This document shows positions 21,699 through 29,675 of a stretch of DNA of 29,980 bases, one piece after another (position 1 is the stretch's first letter; the number at the start of each line of letters is the position of its first letter). The notes beneath the pieces are model-generated. The model had not been told where the DNA came from. It worked only from the letters and a program-made list of their open reading frames with translations, and did not search any database. The translations under genes were made by a program, and so were the position numbers. Where the stretch lies: IMG/VR virus record IMGVR_UViG_3300009285_001487, positions 1-29,980 of that record; one strand, given 5' to 3'. This DNA is from a virus.

Positions 21699-22834
21699 TA
21701 ATCAAACAAACTAACGATTTACATATAGGAGCGCCTGTTACAAGACTTTCTCATGGAGAGAGTGCTGGACAGGCGGTTATCAGGTGGCAAAATTCTGCAG
21801 GCTTTACAGCCTCATGGGGAGTGCAGATCGGAGAGTTAGGCGAGGAACAGACCGAAACCTCCATACTGGGAACTGCAACGATTACAACAGGAACAGCAGG
21901 TACACTTACATCTAACCTTCTTTATGATCACCCTGCCGACACACCCATATATGCAATCAAATATAATCAGGTTGTTTTTGAAGTGTCGACTTCGGGAACG
22001 GCTGGGACAGCCACACCAATTACTGACGGAACAATTACTTACCAGTCAGACCGCCCGTATACGTCTTTCGACCATACAACAGGCTCGTCAAGTTATGCGT
22101 ATAGAACCTATTACAGATCATCGGTTTTAAATGTTACCTCACTGGAAAGCGACTGGCTAACCTCTGCAGGTTATTCGTACTACTCACTTGGGAAGCTCAG
22201 GCAAAGGATAAAAGATAAAATTTGGGACCCGACATTTATTACCGATGACACAATTATTGACGACTGGATAAACGAATATAGGGAACAAATGGTCAATGAA
22301 ATTATAAATGTTAATGAGGATTACACCCTGGGAACGGTTGAAGTTGCACTTGGAACAGGAGGGTTGGGAACCATCACAACCGGCGACTTTGTATCTCCAC
22401 GAAGGGTTTGGATTACAACAAACGGGCAGGACTGGTACCAGTCAACAAAAATGAGTGTAAACGATTTTAATAACGACCAGCAATTTAGCAGTGTTCACCC
22501 TTACCATTACTGGCAGGGAGATACGGTAATAGGTGTTAAACCTGCCGAGGGAGGAACGGCACAAATAGTCTTTTATAGATTTGGCGATCCTTTAGTCAAC
22601 GATACAGATGAGTTGCCTCTGCCAATGAGGTCTTTCACAACGGGTTTTGTAGAATATGGGTTAGGAAATGCTTTATTTAAAGATGGTAAAACAACCGAGT
22701 CAGATAGAAAATTTGGGATGGCAAATAACGCTAAAAAGGACTTTGTTAATAAAATAGTACCGAGAGATAAGACTGGACCGACACAAATTGATATTGTTGA
22801 GGGAGTATCTGGAGATGACGGCTGGATGCCTTAA
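21695..22834 (+). CDS. Putative head-tail adaptor fused to a beta-rich N-terminal domain
   Basis: 379 residues. The first 170 residues are beta-rich, Thr/Gly-heavy and Ig-like. The rest (LGKLRQRIKDKIWDPTFITDDTIIDDWINEYREQM...) has the short helices and the GDPLVNDTDELPLPMRSF strand-turn seen in connector/adaptor proteins of short-tailed phages, which attach to the portal ring. A fused N-terminal beta domain could face outward. It is followed by the nozzle-like gene, which fits a podovirus tail order. Confidence is moderate for the adaptor part and low for the N-terminal part. Confidence 0.6.
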   Translation: MIIKQTNDLHIGAPVTRLSHGESAGQAVIRWQNSAGFTASWGVQIGELGEEQTETSILGTATITTGTAGTLTSNLLYDHPADTPIYAIKYNQVVFEVSTSGTAGTATPITDGTITYQSDRPYTSFDHTTGSSSYAYRTYYRSSVLNVTSLESDWLTSAGYSYYSLGKLRQRIKDKIWDPTFITDDTIIDDWINEYREQMVNEIINVNEDYTLGTVEVALGTGGLGTITTGDFVSPRRVWITTNGQDWYQSTKMSVNDFNNDQQFSSVHPYHYWQGDTVIGVKPAEGGTAQIVFYRFGDPLVNDTDELPLPMRSFTTGFVEYGLGNALFKDGKTTESDRKFGMANNAKKDFVNKIVPRDKTGPTQIDIVEGVSGDDGWMP

Positions 22835-22950
22835 CGCGGTATATATGCGGAAATTAACAAAACGGGGTAGGGGAGTGGTACTCAGGCACGAAATATGAAA
22901 TATAGGATACACACAGTGAGCGGGGGAGTAAGTGGAAAATATGCGGAAAT
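22835..22950. other. Gap with a flanking 12-base direct repeat
   Basis: ATATGCGGAAAT occurs at 22843-22854 and again at 22939-22950, just before the next ATG. A 17-codon frame starting MRKLTKRG begins at 22845 but has no ribosome site; I do not call it a gene. Confidence 0.6.
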
Positions 22951-24372
22951 ATGGCAATAACGAGAGTTTATCAGCTTGGCGAACTTCAGTTAAAAGTTAG
23001 CCCTTTTCTTCAAAAAGAAGGGTCACTTCTCCGTTGTTTGAACGTAGAACGTGACTCCGTTGGCAATTACAAAAAGCGCAGAGGTTATACTACCTACTTG
23101 GGTACGGCAGACGGATTAAAAGTAAACTCCTTGTTTAGTTGGATTAAGAATGATGGCACGACCTTTCATAATTATAGATATTCAGGAAGCGTGCTTTATT
23201 ACTCTAAGCAGGGAACCGATGTGTGGACAATACCAACCAACGGAACTTTTACATCAAATTCATATATAGGTCATGATGTATTAGATGACGTAATGATACT
23301 TGGAGACGGTACTGCCCCAACGAGTTCTTCAACATCCGGAACACTCCTGGGAACGATTGCGGGCGCGCCCAAGTCTTCACAGTTTATAGAATTTCAGGGC
23401 AGGATTTATTCTGGTCGCGGAACCGCGAATGCCGGAACGGATACAAACTGGTTTTATTCAACTACTGGTACTGCTACAGATTGGACAACAGATTCAAGTT
23501 CTATCCGTATTCCAGGGGAAGGTAAAATACTTTCAACTTTCAAATCAAGCGATAGGGGTATAGTAACTAAAGATACAGGCAATATATTTAAATGGGATGG
23601 TGACAGTTTGATTGACACGGTAACAAACTTGGGTCCGTCATCCCCCTACTCCATTGCTGGCATAGAGGGTTATAAATTATGGCTTAATAGAAAAGGCTTT
23701 TATGGCTTCGGTGGTGTAAGACCCGAAATAGTATCTAACGCGATTGAAAGAATTGTCTACAATGATGCCAATACAGGAATAGTCGGAAGTCAATTTGACG
23801 TAGCTCCGGCGGGAATTTATAAATATGATTATTATTGTGCGGTGGGTACGGTTACAGACGATCTAACAGGAGAACCTGTACCAGACTGTGTACTTAAATA
23901 CAATTTCCAAGATAATGAATGGGCCACCTGGAAGTTTGCCAACTTCCCCACTTCCTTTATGACTTACAAAGATCAGTCTGGCGATGAGCAAATGGTTTGG
24001 GGAGGTGCAAATGGACAGTGTTATCAATTATCGGGCACTGCGGTAAGTGACAACGGAGTTGCTATTGAATCGGAGATGATGGGCATGCTTCACTTCGGCG
24101 CGCCGGAAACAGATAAAAAGTTTGGGTATATCTGGGCATTTGCCAGTCCAGGTGCTCAATTAAAGGTTCAGGTGGCTGTTGCTGATACTTTTACTAAAGG
24201 AAAGTTGAATTGGATTGATCTTAAACAAACCAGGGATGGAGTAATGGAGGCAAGGTTCCCTTCAGGCACGCAAGGTAAACTTCTTTTCTGGAAACTATAT
24301 GAAATGTCCAAAGATTCACGTTGGATATTTTACGGATTTTCGGTCAGTCACGATTTAATAAAACGGGAATAA
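22951..24372 (+). CDS. Probable tail nozzle / beta-propeller stabilisation protein
   Basis: 473 residues. The N-terminus (CLNVERDSVGNYKKRRGYTTYLG) and the run of repeated blade-like units (FIEFQGRIYSGRGT, YKLWLNRKGFYGFGG, WGGANGQCYQLSG) resemble the tail-tube or stabilisation proteins of short-tailed phages (the P22 gp10 group and related propellers). Such a protein closes the portal-adaptor channel and carries the fibres. The C-terminal domain (MLHFGAPETDKKFGYIWAF) matches the beta-sandwich that follows the propeller in that group. The family is identified by eye only. Confidence 0.68.
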   Translation: MAITRVYQLGELQLKVSPFLQKEGSLLRCLNVERDSVGNYKKRRGYTTYLGTADGLKVNSLFSWIKNDGTTFHNYRYSGSVLYYSKQGTDVWTIPTNGTFTSNSYIGHDVLDDVMILGDGTAPTSSSTSGTLLGTIAGAPKSSQFIEFQGRIYSGRGTANAGTDTNWFYSTTGTATDWTTDSSSIRIPGEGKILSTFKSSDRGIVTKDTGNIFKWDGDSLIDTVTNLGPSSPYSIAGIEGYKLWLNRKGFYGFGGVRPEIVSNAIERIVYNDANTGIVGSQFDVAPAGIYKYDYYCAVGTVTDDLTGEPVPDCVLKYNFQDNEWATWKFANFPTSFMTYKDQSGDEQMVWGGANGQCYQLSGTAVSDNGVAIESEMMGMLHFGAPETDKKFGYIWAFASPGAQLKVQVAVADTFTKGKLNWIDLKQTRDGVMEARFPSGTQGKLLFWKLYEMSKDSRWIFYGFSVSHDLIKRE

Positions 24373-24373
24373 A

Positions 24374-24973
24374 ATGGCCACAGATTATGGAACATTAGGA
24401 TATGACAGCCAATTAAATGCCTTAGATAGTTTGGCGGCTAAACCCATTGAACAAAGCAACCCCCTTAATACTGAAACAATAATCGAAAGAGGAGCCATAT
24501 CTACAACAATGGTTTCTGCGGAAGTGGGTTCGGTTGCCGATTTGTCTATTACAACGGCTAAATTAGCAGACGCAGCAGTTATTACTTCAAAATTTGGTAC
24601 CAATTCGGTAGACAGTACAATTCTTCAAGACTTGGCCGTAACAGCCGGTAAATTGGCAGGAAGCTCGGTTGGAAGCGGTAATTTACAGGATGCTTGCATT
24701 GGAGCTGCCCAAATAGGTTTGGCAGCAATAGGTGCGGCAGCCATTGCAAATGCAGCCATTGGAAGTGCGGCAATAGGAACCGCTGTTATTCAAGATATAC
24801 ATGTAGCCAACGTTGGGGCACAAAAAATAACAGCTGGAACACTGGATGTTGCCATTGGAGTAGGAACGAGTGGGTCGGGATATGTTCGAATTGATGGAGC
24901 AAATACTAGAATTATTATTAACGATGGAACAAACGATAGAATATTAATTGGTTATCAATCTGGAGGATTTTAA
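24374..24973 (+). CDS. Tail fibre with trimeric beta-helix-like repeats
   Basis: 199 residues. It opens with TDYGTLGYDSQ, close to the TDYG start of the next three genes. Residues 40-160 are an Ala/Ile/Leu repeat (SITTAKLADAAVI, TILQDLAVTAGKL, AAIGAAAIANAAIGSAAIG), the layout of a triple beta-helix fibre shaft. The C-terminal NDRILIGYQSGGF may be a docking point. It lies next to the nozzle gene and probably forms the trimeric shaft. Confidence 0.72.
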   Translation: MATDYGTLGYDSQLNALDSLAAKPIEQSNPLNTETIIERGAISTTMVSAEVGSVADLSITTAKLADAAVITSKFGTNSVDSTILQDLAVTAGKLAGSSVGSGNLQDACIGAAQIGLAAIGAAAIANAAIGSAAIGTAVIQDIHVANVGAQKITAGTLDVAIGVGTSGSGYVRIDGANTRIIINDGTNDRILIGYQSGGF

Positions 24974-24975
24974 AT

Positions 24976-25320
24976 ATGACAGATTACGGAATAAAAATAT
25001 CACAAGACGGGTATGGTGTTGGAACCTCGAATATTGAGGACCTTGTGATGACTTCTAAAGCCAATCAATGGAAAGTTCATACACAAGGAGAAGTAACCTT
25101 TACGGGTACAGCACAAACAATTCAAGTAGAACACGGGTTGGGTTATACTCCAGGATTTTTAGTTTTGTTTCATAGTAAGTATTGGACGGGTACAGATGAA
25201 TATAGATATGCATGGACAAACCCAGGAGCATGGAACGCAAATGGAACATATCTTAATTTGAGAGGACAATTACCAGATGACAGGGCTATGTATGTAATTT
25301 TTAAAGATTTTGGAGCATGA
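24976..25320 (+). CDS. Fibre-tip-like protein 1 of a tandem trio
   Basis: 114 residues, N-terminus TDYGIKISQDGYGVGT, followed by variable sequence, then the strand HGLGYTPGFLVLF that the two following genes also show in altered form (HNFGYYPAYVHY, HDLGYVPFVLVFF). Small beta domains of this type cap phage fibres and often bind the receptor. The gene starts directly after the shaft gene and ends on ATGA with copy 2. The shared start is also shared in DNA (50 identical bases with copy 2). Confidence 0.72.
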   Translation: MTDYGIKISQDGYGVGTSNIEDLVMTSKANQWKVHTQGEVTFTGTAQTIQVEHGLGYTPGFLVLFHSKYWTGTDEYRYAWTNPGAWNANGTYLNLRGQLPDDRAMYVIFKDFGA

Positions 25321-25366
25321 CAGATTACGGAATAAAAATATCACAAGACGGGTATGGTGTTGGAAC
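24976..25366 (+). repeat. 50-base direct repeat at the start of two fibre-tip genes
   Basis: Bases 24976-25025 and 25317-25366 are identical, covering the ATG and the first 16 codons of each gene. It is a ready site for homologous recombination that would delete or swap the gene body between them. Confidence 0.95.
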
Positions 25367-25706
25367 TGCTGCTGACAGAGAATTATTATTAAGCAGTAAA
25401 TTCCCTTTTCTTAAAACATTTGCACAGGGAGAAGTTGCGTTTAGTGTGACAGGAACTGGCCAATATGAACAGGATATTACACACAATTTTGGATATTATC
25501 CTGCATATGTTCACTATAATGTAACCCAATTTCTAGGTGCAGAAAGACAAATTGGTGGTTTTAGAGCCGAGGGAACATCTTCATATCAGTCAATTGAGTC
25601 ATATGTTGGAACATCAATTTTGAAACTTGCGTATTATTCAGAGGGATTATCTTATCCTTTTACGGTTAGATTATATTATTATTTATTTTATGACAAAATA
25701 GCATGA
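25317..25706 (+). CDS. Fibre-tip-like protein 2 of a tandem trio
   Basis: 129 residues. The first 17 residues are identical to copy 1, and the DNA is identical for 50 bases; the rest diverges strongly, with VTGTGQYEQDITHNFGYYPAYVHY as the matching central strand. The C-terminus (FTVRLYYYLFYD) is Tyr-rich and differs from the other copies. It overlaps copies 1 and 3 by ATGA. Identical starts with different bodies suggest recent duplication with exchange of the binding part. Confidence 0.72.
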   Translation: MTDYGIKISQDGYGVGTAADRELLLSSKFPFLKTFAQGEVAFSVTGTGQYEQDITHNFGYYPAYVHYNVTQFLGAERQIGGFRAEGTSSYQSIESYVGTSILKLAYYSEGLSYPFTVRLYYYLFYDKIA

Positions 25707-26104
25707 CAGATTACGGATTCAAGGTTAGTCAAGAAGGTTACGATGTTAAAACCGCAACCGACACTCAATTGGTTTTTAGCACCAAGTTTGGTGCATTTCC
25801 ACCAATGTCTATTGTTGCTTCTGGTAGTGTCGAGGCCACAGGCACAGACCCAATAACCATAACCGTTGACCATGATCTTGGTTATGTTCCATTTGTACTT
25901 GTTTTTTTTAATAATGAAGATGAACCTAATAAATGGCAATCTGTCTTTTCAAGCCAACTTGCAGACATTGTTTCACCAAATTTTCCAACAGCCACCTTTT
26001 TAGATGTCTACCCAGACAGATTTATACAGAAATTTGTTGTTGATACTGGAGAAAAAACTGTTACAATTAAATATTATATATTTAATGCTGGAATATCCGT
26101 ATAA
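25703..26104 (+). CDS. Fibre-tip-like protein 3 of a tandem trio
   Basis: 133 residues, N-terminus TDYGFKVSQEGYDVKT, related to but diverged from copies 1 and 2. The central strand is VDHDLGYVPFVLVFF, and the C-terminus ends VTIKYYIFNAGISV. Only the first 15 bases match the other copies exactly, so this is the oldest of the three paralogues. The three could form a mixed tip or give alternative receptor choices. Confidence 0.7.
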   Translation: MTDYGFKVSQEGYDVKTATDTQLVFSTKFGAFPPMSIVASGSVEATGTDPITITVDHDLGYVPFVLVFFNNEDEPNKWQSVFSSQLADIVSPNFPTATFLDVYPDRFIQKFVVDTGEKTVTIKYYIFNAGISV

Positions 26105-26107
26105 TTT

Positions 26108-26365
26108 ATGATTATTTTTTACGATAAAAAGACCGGTTTTATTACAGGCACAATAGAAGGAAGAATCCATAATGATTTACAATTAAAGATGTGGATTGGT
26201 GATAAAGAAAAAACGAACAGAATTGTGTGTCAATGGAAAAAACAGGGTAAAAATTATATACCAGACAATACACAAACCGAATTGTTTACAGACATAGACA
26301 GGAACCCCTTGCAAATATATAAATATATAGTAGACATAAAAACAAAAAAATTAAAACAGAAATAA
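26108..26365 (+). CDS. Small hypothetical protein after the fibre genes
   Basis: 85 residues, beta-rich then basic. Starts IIFYDKKTGFITGTIEGR and ends in a lysine-rich IVDIKTKKLKQK tail. No domain is recognised. It lies at the end of the fibre operon, 3 bases after copy 3, so a fibre-assembly or accessory role is possible. A promoter for the next gene begins just after its stop. Confidence 0.55.
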   Translation: MIIFYDKKTGFITGTIEGRIHNDLQLKMWIGDKEKTNRIVCQWKKQGKNYIPDNTQTELFTDIDRNPLQIYKYIVDIKTKKLKQK

Positions 26366-26369
26366 TTTG

Positions 26370-26378
26370 TGATATAAT
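26370..26378 (+). promoter_or_regulatory. Extended -10 promoter
   Basis: TGATATAAT, an extended -10 (TGn-TATAAT). The expected start lies on or near the ATG at 26385, so the small gene would be read from a leaderless message. No clear -35 is seen. Confidence 0.55.
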
Positions 26379-26384
26379 ATAGGT

Positions 26385-26513
26385 ATGGTAAAAGCATTGG
26401 TTGCATCCCAATTAATGCTCGAGATTATCACGCTGGGAGTGGCCTTTTCTACAGGGCTTCTCACAGTAGCGATACTTTGGGCGTTATCAACCATCAATTT
26501 TGACAGAAGATAA
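26385..26513 (+). CDS. Tiny single-pass membrane protein
   Basis: 42 residues, missed by length-based calling. A short N-terminal part is followed by one hydrophobic helix (residues 10-33, EIITLGVAFSTGLLTVAILWAL) and a FDRR tail. Its own extended -10 lies 7 bases upstream, and the promoter of leader copy C is in its last codons. Its nature is unknown; a small membrane-acting phage protein is plausible. Confidence 0.55.
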   Translation: MVKALVASQLMLEIITLGVAFSTGLLTVAILWALSTINFDRR

Positions 26514-26528
26514 ATTGGATAATAAAAT
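26500..26528 (+). promoter_or_regulatory. Promoter of leader copy C (ejection/lysis operon)
   Basis: TTGACA (26500-26505), 17 bp, TAAAAT (26523-26528). The -35 overlaps the end of the tiny membrane-protein gene. AATTTTGACAGAA is shared with copy B. Confidence 0.8.
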
Positions 26529-26535
26529 TTAGATA

Positions 26536-26592
26536 CCTACAAATATAGTAGGCGTTATCGTGAATAAGAAGACGAGAAAGCTCGTCTTTTTT
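26536..26592 (+). ncRNA. Structured leader RNA, copy C
   Basis: Hairpin 1 is CCTAC / GTAGG (26536-26540, 26548-26552) with loop AAATATA. After 9 bases comes GAATAAGAAG (26562-26571), then hairpin 2 with T-tract. Stem pairs differ from A and B by compensatory changes. The downstream gene at 26601 starts 8 bases after the T-tract and has no visible ribosome site. Confidence 0.75.
26571..26592 (+). terminator. Rho-independent terminator in leader copy C
   Basis: GACGAG / CTCGTC stem with an AAAG loop and six T. It lies about 40 bases after its own promoter and directly before the ejection-type gene, so most transcripts would stop here unless readthrough is licensed. Confidence 0.8.
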
Positions 26593-26600
26593 GTATTAAA

Positions 26601-27410
26601 ATGGCACTATCGTTCGAACAAGCGTATCCAGTACTCTATAAAGGTTGGGATCAAGCCTCGGCAAGAGCCGACTTCAACGCCACCGGAGGGGCAAATAAAG
26701 CAGGTTACCAAGAACTCGCAGGAGGAGGATATTCTGGTGGGGGAAACCCTGTTCCTCAAACTTCCAATGTTGTAGATACAGCCAAACAATTGCTTCAATT
26801 TCAGCAACAGGCTAACCAGCCTGCTATTTCTTCCCTACAGGCCAGTATCCCCGAAACTACGGCAAAATTCGCAACAGCTAGGACAAGTTTGGAGGGTCAG
26901 AAAGTACCTCTTGAGGCGAGATATAAAAACTTACTTGATACCATACTTGGCAATCAGGAAGCCGATATCTCACAAACAAACCTGGCAACATCAAGAGAAT
27001 TTGGAAGACGGGGCATCCCTACAACTTCAGGAATTGTAGAAAAAACGCTTGCAGAGAAGACCTCTCCTATTAGGAAGTTTTATACAGGGCAGGTAACTGA
27101 GGCTGGTATATCTAAAGAAGAGAACTTAACTAAATTAAATGACCTGGTCGCTTCTCTTACAGGTCAGGAAACAGAAGCGTCAAGGGCTATTACTAATGCC
27201 ATAGCACAACTTCAAGCCGGCGATTCAACAGGAGCAGTAACACAAGCACTCAATCTACTTGCACAGAATCAATCTAAAACACAAGCCGATGCAGAATCAG
27301 CTTGGAAGGAAAAAGTTTATAAGGAGACTACCCTACCTGAAAGTACATATCTACAGAATAAACCTTACTATAATCCGAATACTGGTGGTGGAGGAGATGA
27401 GTGGAGTTAA
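26601..27410 (+). CDS. Probable ejection / internal virion protein 1
   Basis: 269 residues, helical and rich in Ala, Gln and Thr, with a Gly-rich linker (ELAGGGYSGGGNP) near residue 40 and coiled-coil-like stretches from residue 60 to 240 (KQLLQFQQQANQPAISS...). This matches internal proteins that leave a short-tailed virion with the DNA. There is no Shine-Dalgarno before 26601; the start follows the T-tract of leader C by 8 bases. Its function is inferred from order and composition. Confidence 0.6.
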   Translation: MALSFEQAYPVLYKGWDQASARADFNATGGANKAGYQELAGGGYSGGGNPVPQTSNVVDTAKQLLQFQQQANQPAISSLQASIPETTAKFATARTSLEGQKVPLEARYKNLLDTILGNQEADISQTNLATSREFGRRGIPTTSGIVEKTLAEKTSPIRKFYTGQVTEAGISKEENLTKLNDLVASLTGQETEASRAITNAIAQLQAGDSTGAVTQALNLLAQNQSKTQADAESAWKEKVYKETTLPESTYLQNKPYYNPNTGGGGDEWS

Positions 27411-27412
27411 AC

Positions 27413-28672
27413 ATGGGCGTAACAATAACAATCCGCAACAAAAAAACAGGTGAAACTAAAAGGGTTACTCCAGAAGAGGCCCTTAGTGTATATGGTGTTC
27501 CTGCAGAAGTCGTATCTTCTAAAATTAAGGCAGAAGCAGAAATTGAAGCGGCATCTAGGGGTGAAGATATAACAAAAACTGCGGCAGAAAAAACAAAAGA
27601 AGCCTCAGCAAAATCCGCTATGGCGCTTGTTGATACATTAGAGGGAAGATTCAGTGAGGCAAAAGGCGGAGAGTACACAGGATTGGGTGCCAAGGTGGCT
27701 GGAACCAAAAAGAATATAATGGCAATTTTGGGATTAGATACTTCAGCTACTACATACAATCGATTAAGAAAGGGTTTTACGGCTTCGCTAAAAGCAACAA
27801 CAGGCGATACGGGGGTAATGACCGAACCGGATTACCAGCGTATTGCAGACCTTATGCCCAAGTTCACCGATGATCCTGCGGTTGTAAAAAACCTATTCAA
27901 TGACTTGAGAACCTTAATGGCTGCAAAATTTGGGGAAGAACCGACCCAAAGCAAATATGTCCAACCGGAAGGCAAAGGTGACGTATTGGAAGCGGTTGTA
28001 CCAGGACTTACTGAACTTTATAAAGGAAAGAAAAAGGAAATTGAAAACAATGGCATAAAAGCACTTCCCAAACAATCATTGGAAACCATGATTCCCGCAT
28101 TAAATCTTTTTGAAAAAGGGGGAACAAAAGCCGCGAGCGAGGTTCTTTCGGTTTTGGGATTAAACAGTTTGGTTAAAGCGGGAGTTAAAAAGATAGGTGC
28201 GTCAACAACAAAAGGGGCTTTAGCAAATAGGGCAACTACGGCTGAAGCATCAACGGCCAAACTATCAGCAGATAAAATATTGGCAAATGCTGAAAAACAG
28301 GTAGCAAAAGCCTCAGAAGCCGATTTACCACAGGCACAAGAATATCTTAAGGGGGCTAAGGAAATACTTAAAGGAAAAGAATTTACCCCCCAAGAAATAT
28401 TAGACAAATTAGCAAGTTATAATAAAGCATACACGGTAGCAGGAAGAGCCGGTAAAAGTGCAAAAGCTGTGTTTAATGATGCAATGTCCAAGGCTGTCAG
28501 AGAAGAATTAAGGAGTGTTGCACCTGATGTTGCAGTTGCACAAGAAGCACTCAAAAAGGCGCTACAAAGGCCAAAAGATATAAGAAAGATATTGGGAATG
28601 ATCGGAGTTACGGCTGGTGGAGTTGGTGGTGGTGCTTACTTACTCAATACTATCTTTGGGAAGAAGAAATAA
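27413..28672 (+). CDS. Probable ejection / internal virion protein 2, with C-terminal membrane helix
   Basis: 419 residues from the ATG at 27413; a GTG at 27401 would add 4. The sequence is basic and helical, Ala/Lys/Glu-rich over residues 1-300, with a GVMTEPDYQRIADLMPKF segment near 135-155. It ends with a glycine-rich hydrophobic helix and a basic tail (GMIGVTAGGVGGGAYLLN, then FGKKK). A membrane-inserting end suits a protein that helps DNA cross the cell envelope. It pairs with the gene before it. Confidence 0.62.
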   Translation: MGVTITIRNKKTGETKRVTPEEALSVYGVPAEVVSSKIKAEAEIEAASRGEDITKTAAEKTKEASAKSAMALVDTLEGRFSEAKGGEYTGLGAKVAGTKKNIMAILGLDTSATTYNRLRKGFTASLKATTGDTGVMTEPDYQRIADLMPKFTDDPAVVKNLFNDLRTLMAAKFGEEPTQSKYVQPEGKGDVLEAVVPGLTELYKGKKKEIENNGIKALPKQSLETMIPALNLFEKGGTKAASEVLSVLGLNSLVKAGVKKIGASTTKGALANRATTAEASTAKLSADKILANAEKQVAKASEADLPQAQEYLKGAKEILKGKEFTPQEILDKLASYNKAYTVAGRAGKSAKAVFNDAMSKAVREELRSVAPDVAVAQEALKKALQRPKDIRKILGMIGVTAGGVGGGAYLLNTIFGKKK

Positions 28673-28736
28673 AGCAATCGGAACAGAAATAAGAAGAGTT
28701 ATGATAATTCCTAACACAATATAATTATAACACAAA

Positions 28737-28946
28737 ATGACAAAACAAAACAATACATTAACGTGGAGAGTGGAACAGCTTGAAAGAAGTGTTAGTAATT
28801 TTGATAATAAACTAGACCTTCTTATGGAAAACCACATCCCCCATTTAAAACTAGAACTTGAAGCATTGAAAACCCGAATAAATGTAATGACTGCTGTAAA
28901 TGTATCTGCTGTTATTCTCGGAATTTTAATTGCTAAATATTTATAA
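28737..28946 (+). CDS. XhlA-like holin/antiholin candidate
   Basis: 69 residues: an N-terminal coiled coil (residues 8-50, WRVEQLERSVSNFDNKLD...) and one C-terminal transmembrane helix (NVSAVILGILIAKYL). This is the layout of XhlA-type haemolysin/holin proteins. The endolysin gene follows 17 bases later, the classic lysis cassette order. The -10-like TATAAT at 28720 lies just upstream, and no ribosome site is seen. The assignment rests on layout and neighbours. Confidence 0.7.
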   Translation: MTKQNNTLTWRVEQLERSVSNFDNKLDLLMENHIPHLKLELEALKTRINVMTAVNVSAVILGILIAKYL

Positions 28947-28963
28947 AGGAGTAAAATATAATT

Positions 28964-29668
28964 ATGAAAGATAAATTCAACTTCTTCTTTCAGGCTTGGA
29001 ACGGTAAACCCTGTGAAGTAAACGACCCCAGCAACCTCAATCAATGTATGGACCTCGCCTATGCCTGGTGTGATGTATTAGGGGTTACAAGAGATACCAT
29101 CCGGCATCAATATGCTTCACAAGTCTATACAAACCCCTTTGACGTAACTATTAAATTCTTTGAACTTGTTCCTAATACCGCATTAGCCACTCCCCGGGTC
29201 GGAGACTTGGTGGTATTTAAGGGAGGAACTGCGGGACACATCTCGGTAGCTAACGGAACTGGAGACGTAAACACCTTTCAGTCTTTCGACCAAAATTGGG
29301 GAACAACGGTTAATAAATGCGGAATTGTCACACACACTTACGATAACGTTCTTGGATTTTTGAGATTTAGAGTCGCAACATCTCTGGTAATTACAGATCA
29401 AACAATTCTTCCGATAATTGACGCAAACGGCAACAAAATGGAGGTTCAGGCCGTAAGAAGCAAAATTGCCGATCAGGAAAGACAGATAACCAACCAAATA
29501 ATGAGTATGGATGGACTTAATGCGAAAATAAGCCAACTGGAAGAACAAATTGCCAATCCACCGCCCTGTGTATCTGATGCGGTTCTCAAGCGATTACATG
29601 ATGTCAGGTGGGGTACAGGTTTTTGGTGGACAAAGTGGGCCAAAATCACGGAGTTGCTCCCGAAATAG
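28964..29668 (+). CDS. CHAP-domain endolysin
   Basis: 234 residues, starting after AAAGGAG. The CHAP domain occupies residues 1-125: catalytic Cys28 in NQCMDLAYAWC, His92 in TAGHISV, and the QSFDQNW segment (106-112). CHAP enzymes are cysteine amidases or endopeptidases that cut peptidoglycan. Residues 155-200 form a coiled coil (QAVRSKIADQERQITNQIM...), and the C-terminus is aromatic and Trp-rich (WGTGFWWTKWAKITEL), a possible membrane or wall anchor. There is no signal peptide, so it needs a holin. Confidence 0.85.
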   Translation: MKDKFNFFFQAWNGKPCEVNDPSNLNQCMDLAYAWCDVLGVTRDTIRHQYASQVYTNPFDVTIKFFELVPNTALATPRVGDLVVFKGGTAGHISVANGTGDVNTFQSFDQNWGTTVNKCGIVTHTYDNVLGFLRFRVATSLVITDQTILPIIDANGNKMEVQAVRSKIADQERQITNQIMSMDGLNAKISQLEEQIANPPPCVSDAVLKRLHDVRWGTGFWWTKWAKITELLPK

Positions 29669-29675
29669 AGCAACA

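Noticed and set aside
21924-22130. Alternative + frame inside the adaptor gene
   Set aside because: It overlaps the coding sequence fully and has no ribosome site or recognisable features.
24976-26104. Diversity-generating retroelement
   Set aside because: The shared 50-base head is at the gene start and not at a variable C-terminus, no reverse transcriptase is seen, and there is no adenine-specific template/variable pair.
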